Assembly: GCA_964453155.1 (NCBI GenBank)
Contig: CAYVQU010000205.1
Location: 1-8,668, forward strand
Reading direction: 5' to 3'
Origin: CAYVQU01 sp964453155
GTDB lineage: Bacteria; Chloroflexota; Anaerolineae; Anaerolineales; UBA11858
DNA: 8,668 nucleotides
Under the pieces are notes generated by a model, which was not told the origin of the DNA, ran no database searches, and saw only the letters and a list, made by a program, of their open reading frames with translations. Numbering within the stretch: position 1 is the first letter of the stretch; each line of letters starts with the position of its first letter. Of the stretch, positions 5,923 to 8,668 are shown in pieces. The translations under genes were made by a program, and so were the position numbers.

Positions 5923-6861
5923 TTATTTCCCCATGAATTGGGCGATCGTTTCTGAGAAATTAAAATCTTGCATGTATTCGGCGGCATTTTCAGCAGTGAA
6001 AGGACGTGGTTCTGTCACAAATTGGGGGAGGGCATTGTTGCTGGTCACATTATTTACTGCTAATAACTCAAGTAAACTACGAGTGACCGGTGGAGCCGGG
6101 AGTAGCGCTTCAAGTAACGCGACGATCAAGGTCAAAATTGGACGCGGAAATGGGATGAAAATTCGTTTGGCACCCATCGCGGCTAAAGTGCGCCGCTCAA
6201 TTTCTTCGATGCCTAACACTTCGGGGCCGCCGAGTTCAAATTCTTGCCCAAATGTGTTCGGATTATCTAAAGCTTCGATCACCGCAGTGGCGACATCCTC
6301 AACCCATACCGGTTGAAATTGGGCGCGATTATCGACGATTGGATAAATAATGGGGCTAATGGGGACGAGTTTGGCAAAAGTGTTGGCAAATTCATCCTCG
6401 GATCCCCAGATGACGGAGGGGCGAAACGCAGTCCAATCCAGATCGGACGCGGCTACATGTTCCTGGGCCAACCCTTTCGAAGCCAGAAACCGATAAGGTA
6501 GCTGCGAATCCGCGCCGAGTTGGGAGATATTGATAAATCGTTTGATCCCCGCGTTTTGAGCCGCCGCGATAACATTGGCTGTTCCTTGCGTGTTGATTTC
6601 TTCATAGCGCTGACCACCTTTTTCGATGGCAATCGCGACCGTATGGATAACGGCTGCAACTCCTTCAAAGGCTGGAATTAGGGTTTCGGGCTGAGTTACA
6701 TCTCCAATTGCGATCTCAACCTTTAAATCTGCTAAACGGCCTTCGGTTTCGATGCGGTCTGGATTGCGGGCTAAAATACGAACCCGTTTACCCGCTTGCA
6801 CCAATTTTTTAACAATGTGGCTGCCGACATATCCTGAGCCACCGGTAACTAAAATCATCAT
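5923..6861 (-). CDS. Atypical NAD(P)-binding short-chain dehydrogenase, NDUFA9-like
   Basis: A 312-residue cytoplasmic protein of the atypical/extended SDR group related to the complex I subunit NDUFA9 and NmrA-like proteins. The dinucleotide-binding loop is TGGSGYVGSHIV (6-17). Further family-like stretches are AVIHTVAI (70-77), FRPSVIWG (146-153) and FQPVWVEDVATAV (182-194). The usual catalytic Y-x3-K is not intact: Lys129 is present in RFLASKG, but Phe125 occupies the Tyr position, with Tyr123 out of register. It may bind NAD(P) without classical SDR catalysis, or act in a nucleotide-sensing or lipid/quinone-related role. Its start is 5 bp after the MerR stop, and its AGGA Shine-Dalgarno overlaps that stop codon, which indicates translational coupling. 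The AGGA lies only 3 nt from the first ATG and 6 nt from the second (6858), so the second may be the true start. Confidence 0.85.
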   Translation of the reverse strand: MMILVTGGSGYVGSHIVKKLVQAGKRVRILARNPDRIETEGRLADLKVEIAIGDVTQPETLIPAFEGVAAVIHTVAIAIEKGGQRYEEINTQGTANVIAAAQNAGIKRFINISQLGADSQLPYRFLASKGLAQEHVAASDLDWTAFRPSVIWGSEDEFANTFAKLVPISPIIYPIVDNRAQFQPVWVEDVATAVIEALDNPNTFGQEFELGGPEVLGIEEIERRTLAAMGAKRIFIPFPRPILTLIVALLEALLPAPPVTRSLLELLAVNNVTSNNALPQFVTEPRPFTAENAAEYMQDFNFSETIAQFMGK

Positions 6862-6866
6862 ATTTC

Positions 6867-8180
6867 CTAACTAATTTTTCCATTGAGCCAGGAGAACCAA
6901 TTGATCAGCAGGCTCCCCCGCTGGTCCAGGTTTTGCTTGGTTGCCTGCCGATATGCCTGTAAATATTCATTCAAACTAACCGGGTCAATTTGATAATTCT
7001 GGATCAGTTCTTCAATCCAGGACAACTCGGTGTACAGTAAGTCTAAATTCCCGATTTGGAGCGCGGCAGTGATATTCTGCGATAAGAATTGATTGGCAAT
7101 CGAGAAATGCTCGAAAGGGATTTGGGTTGAGAGTAAAATTTCATACGCCGAAAGCTCAATATTGGCGCGGTTCTGTTTGAAGTGATCTAACGTAACTTGA
7201 TACTCGGCAGCCCGGTCAGGAATTGGGGGTGTTTCTGCCCCGGCGGTTAAGATTCTGGCGATACCTTGAACCGCGTTTTTAAGTTTTTCGCCCAAGAAAT
7301 AGCCGGGAAAACTGGATTCTAACTGCGGGTTGCGGTTGAAGATCAGGCCGCCAAATGCCACTCGAATTTCATTTTTGGCCAGTGACTCTGCCAGATCAAG
7401 GAGATTGGCAGCCGAAGTCAAATGTTGGGCCGTCAAGACGACGAGATGCGGCTTGACCGATTGGATGGTTTCTTCCAGACGTTGAGGGGGAACATTGGCC
7501 CCCAAATAAACCACTTTCCAACCCCGCTGGCGGAGCATGAAAGTCAGCATTAGGGGGGCAATGGTATGGTCTTCACCCGGGGGACAACCAATCAGGATCG
7601 TCTGGTGACGGGATGGGGGTGGGGAGGCGGCGATGAGGGTGTTTATTCGGCGGGTAACTAAGGATGACGCAAAGTGTTCTTGTTGCACCGAGGCATTGCC
7701 CGCAAACCAGAGTTCACCAATTTGGGCCAGACCAGCTAAAAGCACTTGATGACAGACGGTTTCAGCCGGGTGCATTGCAAAGGCCTGGTTGACGATATTT
7801 TCAGCTACCGCCTCATTAAAGTTTTGGCAGGCCGACACCCAATTATTCCGAATTTCTTCCAAATTGACTGGTTGGCCAGGAAAAGGTTGTTCTACCGGAA
7901 CCCCTTGGGCGTTGGCCGGTTTGACAATCAGAGGGTCTTGGCCGTCGACTTCCAAACTTTTCCACATTTCGACCGCCTGCTTGATCCGCAGCCCTTCTTC
8001 CAGACGGGCCTGCAACCACCGAATAGTTTCAATATCCCGGTCGGAATATAAACGGTGGCCGCCCGCGCTGCGGGCTGGTTCTGGCAATCCATACCGGCGC
8101 TCCCAGGCCCGGAGGGTGTCCGCTTTGATGCCGGTTTCTCTTAGGGCAACATTCAGATTATAAGTGGGGGTTGTTTTCAT
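6867..8180 (-). CDS. CarH/LitR-like MerR regulator with cobalamin-binding domain
   Basis: A 437-residue cytoplasmic DNA-binding regulator. Residues 8-75 form a MerR winged helix-turn-helix (TLRAWERRYGLPEPARS, then GGHRLYSDRDIETIRWL). Residues 108-185 match the B12-binding helical bundle and carry W158-x9-E168-H169, the signature of adenosylcobalamin photoreceptors. Residues 193-312 are a B12-binding Rossmann fold with PPGEDHTIAP, where His205 is the likely lower cobalt ligand in an ExHxxA version of DxHxxG, then VVYLGANVP. In Thermus CarH the residue after the signature Trp is His132, which ligates cobalt after light; here it is Phe159. Residues 313-437 are an extra helical domain I do not recognise; CarH proteins usually end near 300 residues. 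By family it should bind DNA as a B12-dependent oligomer and repress. It has its own strong promoter, is adjacent to CarH-type repeats, and is coupled to the SDR gene. No good Shine-Dalgarno precedes the ATG. Confidence 0.9.
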   Translation of the reverse strand: MKTTPTYNLNVALRETGIKADTLRAWERRYGLPEPARSAGGHRLYSDRDIETIRWLQARLEEGLRIKQAVEMWKSLEVDGQDPLIVKPANAQGVPVEQPFPGQPVNLEEIRNNWVSACQNFNEAVAENIVNQAFAMHPAETVCHQVLLAGLAQIGELWFAGNASVQQEHFASSLVTRRINTLIAASPPPSRHQTILIGCPPGEDHTIAPLMLTFMLRQRGWKVVYLGANVPPQRLEETIQSVKPHLVVLTAQHLTSAANLLDLAESLAKNEIRVAFGGLIFNRNPQLESSFPGYFLGEKLKNAVQGIARILTAGAETPPIPDRAAEYQVTLDHFKQNRANIELSAYEILLSTQIPFEHFSIANQFLSQNITAALQIGNLDLLYTELSWIEELIQNYQIDPVSLNEYLQAYRQATKQNLDQRGSLLINWFSWLNGKIS

Positions 8181-8184
8181 GGTC

Positions 8185-8230
8185 TTTTTGCTAGGTCTTT
8201 AGGTTTATTTTGGCCCTATTCTAGCAAAAA
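8185..8230. repeat. 10-bp perfect inverted repeat around the predicted start site
   Basis: TTTTTGCTAG (8185-8194) and CTAGCAAAAA (8221-8230) are perfect inverted copies 26 bp apart. One arm overlaps the -10/spacer of the regulator's promoter and the other lies in its 5' leader, with the predicted start site between. The upstream arm is not transcribed, so this would act as DNA (a second operator) rather than as an RNA stem. Confidence 0.5.
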
Positions 8231-8246
8231 AACGCTTAAATGTCAA
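8218..8246 (-). promoter_or_regulatory. Near-consensus promoter of the CarH-like regulator
   Basis: On the minus strand TTGACA (8246-8241) is separated by exactly 17 bp from TAGAAT (8223-8218), with a TGC extended -10. This is the best sigma-70-type promoter in the window. Transcription should start near 8211, giving a leader of about 30 nt. Its spacer is normal, unlike the 19-20 bp spacers of classical MerR-activated promoters, which fits repression rather than DNA-twist activation. Confidence 0.88.
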
Positions 8247-8272
8247 TAAAATATGTGCAAAATATTTGCAAA
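8240..8272 (-). promoter_or_regulatory. Candidate CarH-type operator: tandem 11-bp repeats over the -35 box
   Basis: On the minus strand three 11-mers lie end to end: TTTGCAAATAT (8272-8262), TTTGCACATAT (8261-8251) and TTTATTGACAT (8250-8240). The first two match at 10 of 11 positions. The third matches the second at 6 of 11 and contains the -35 TTGACA. Head-to-tail 11-bp repeats that include the -35 are how the DNA-binding domains of CarH sit on their operator. The site also contains GCAAA-ATA-TTTGC (8257-8269), a dyad that could instead suit a symmetric dimer. Confidence 0.6.
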
Positions 8273-8291
8273 CAAAAATTTTCTAATGAGT

Positions 8292-8668
8292 TTATAATTT
8301 TTTTAGCTCCTGATCCAGGGTCGATGTGAGGGTAGTAATTTCCTCCCGGGCAATGTTTAGGGGTGGTAAAAATCGTAGGAGGTTATGGGCGGGTTTACAG
8401 CCGACAATAAATCCACCCTTGAGCAGACTGGTAAACATCCTTTGAGCGATCTCTGGTTTCTCCTGGTCAAATGTTAGACTAATCATCAAGCCACGGCCTC
8501 GAACCGCAGATATAACGGAATGGCTATTGATTAGCATGTTGAGTTGATCCACAAACATTTTTCCCAGTTCTGCACTGCGCTCGATCAGCTGCGTTTCTTT
8601 CAAAATGGTGATGACTTCATTCGCGACCGCGCATCCCAAAGGATCATTTTGATGGGATTGGGCATAAT
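8292..8668 (-). CDS. Class-III PLP aminotransferase, C-terminal part (5' truncated by window)
   Basis: The visible 125 residues are the C-terminal region of a fold-type I, class-III pyridoxal-phosphate aminotransferase, most like the acetylornithine/ornithine and 4-aminobutyrate group. The frame is open to the window edge, where it reads YAQSHQNDPLGCAVANEV, the conserved segment before the small domain. VRGRGLMISL and LLRFLPPLNI follow; the Arg in the latter is in the region that contacts substrate carboxylate. The cofactor lysine would lie upstream, outside the window, so the exact substrate cannot be assigned. The gene ends about 20 bp upstream of the operator repeats of the CarH-like gene. 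No strong terminator is seen between them, so some readthrough is possible. Confidence 0.88.
   Translation of the reverse strand, partial: YAQSHQNDPLGCAVANEVITILKETQLIERSAELGKMFVDQLNMLINSHSVISAVRGRGLMISLTFDQEKPEIAQRMFTSLLKGGFIVGCKPAHNLLRFLPPLNIAREEITTLTSTLDQELKKL

Noticed and set aside
5711..6316. 201-codon plus-strand ORF spanning the UGDH upstream region and the SDR gene
   Set aside because: It crosses a promoter, a hairpin and two real genes on the opposite strand, and shows no domain.

Overview
The window looks like a chromosomal segment of a Chloroflexota (Anaerolineae-like) bacterium. The grounds are a Thr/Pro-linker lipoprotein with an aromatic-PLI C-terminus, a lineage-type HisRS, an animal-type UDP-glucose dehydrogenase and weak Shine-Dalgarno use. 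The phylum call rests on recalled family resemblance, not a search. No insertion sequence, CRISPR array, phage gene or plasmid gene is visible.

Layout: positions 1-120 hold nothing I can name. From 121 to 2105 a minus-strand block reads, in transcription order, a promoter, a small Cys/His protein (115 aa), histidyl-tRNA synthetase, tRNA-His(GTG) with encoded G-1 and CCA, and a rho-independent terminator. The enzyme and its substrate tRNA are adjacent and co-directional. Divergent from it, on the plus strand, a Thr/Pro-rich lipoprotein and a 12-helix MFS transporter (2176-4078) are 16 bp apart and end at a long hairpin that can terminate from both sides. Positions 4161-4373 are non-coding and hold a small palindromic element.

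The rest is on the minus strand. UDP-glucose 6-dehydrogenase (4374-5756) has its own promoter. A two-gene unit (5923-8180) encodes a MerR regulator with a cobalamin-binding module (CarH/LitR type) followed 5 bp later by an atypical short-chain dehydrogenase of NDUFA9-like type. The window ends inside a class-III PLP aminotransferase (8292 to the edge).

The most interesting locus is the CarH-like regulator and its control region. The protein keeps the W-x9-E-H signature of adenosylcobalamin photoreceptors. It differs from the best-known CarH in three ways: Phe follows the signature Trp where Thermus CarH has its light-state cobalt-ligating His, the usual DxHxxG/ExHxxG appears as ExHxxA, and there is an extra C-terminal helical domain of about 125 residues. 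Its promoter is near-consensus (TTGACA, 17 bp, TAGAAT). Directly upstream are two adjacent 11-bp direct repeats (10/11 identical) and a degenerate third in the same register that contains the -35 box, the arrangement expected of a CarH operator. This suggests an autoregulated, B12-responsive and possibly light-responsive regulator controlling its own two-gene operon.
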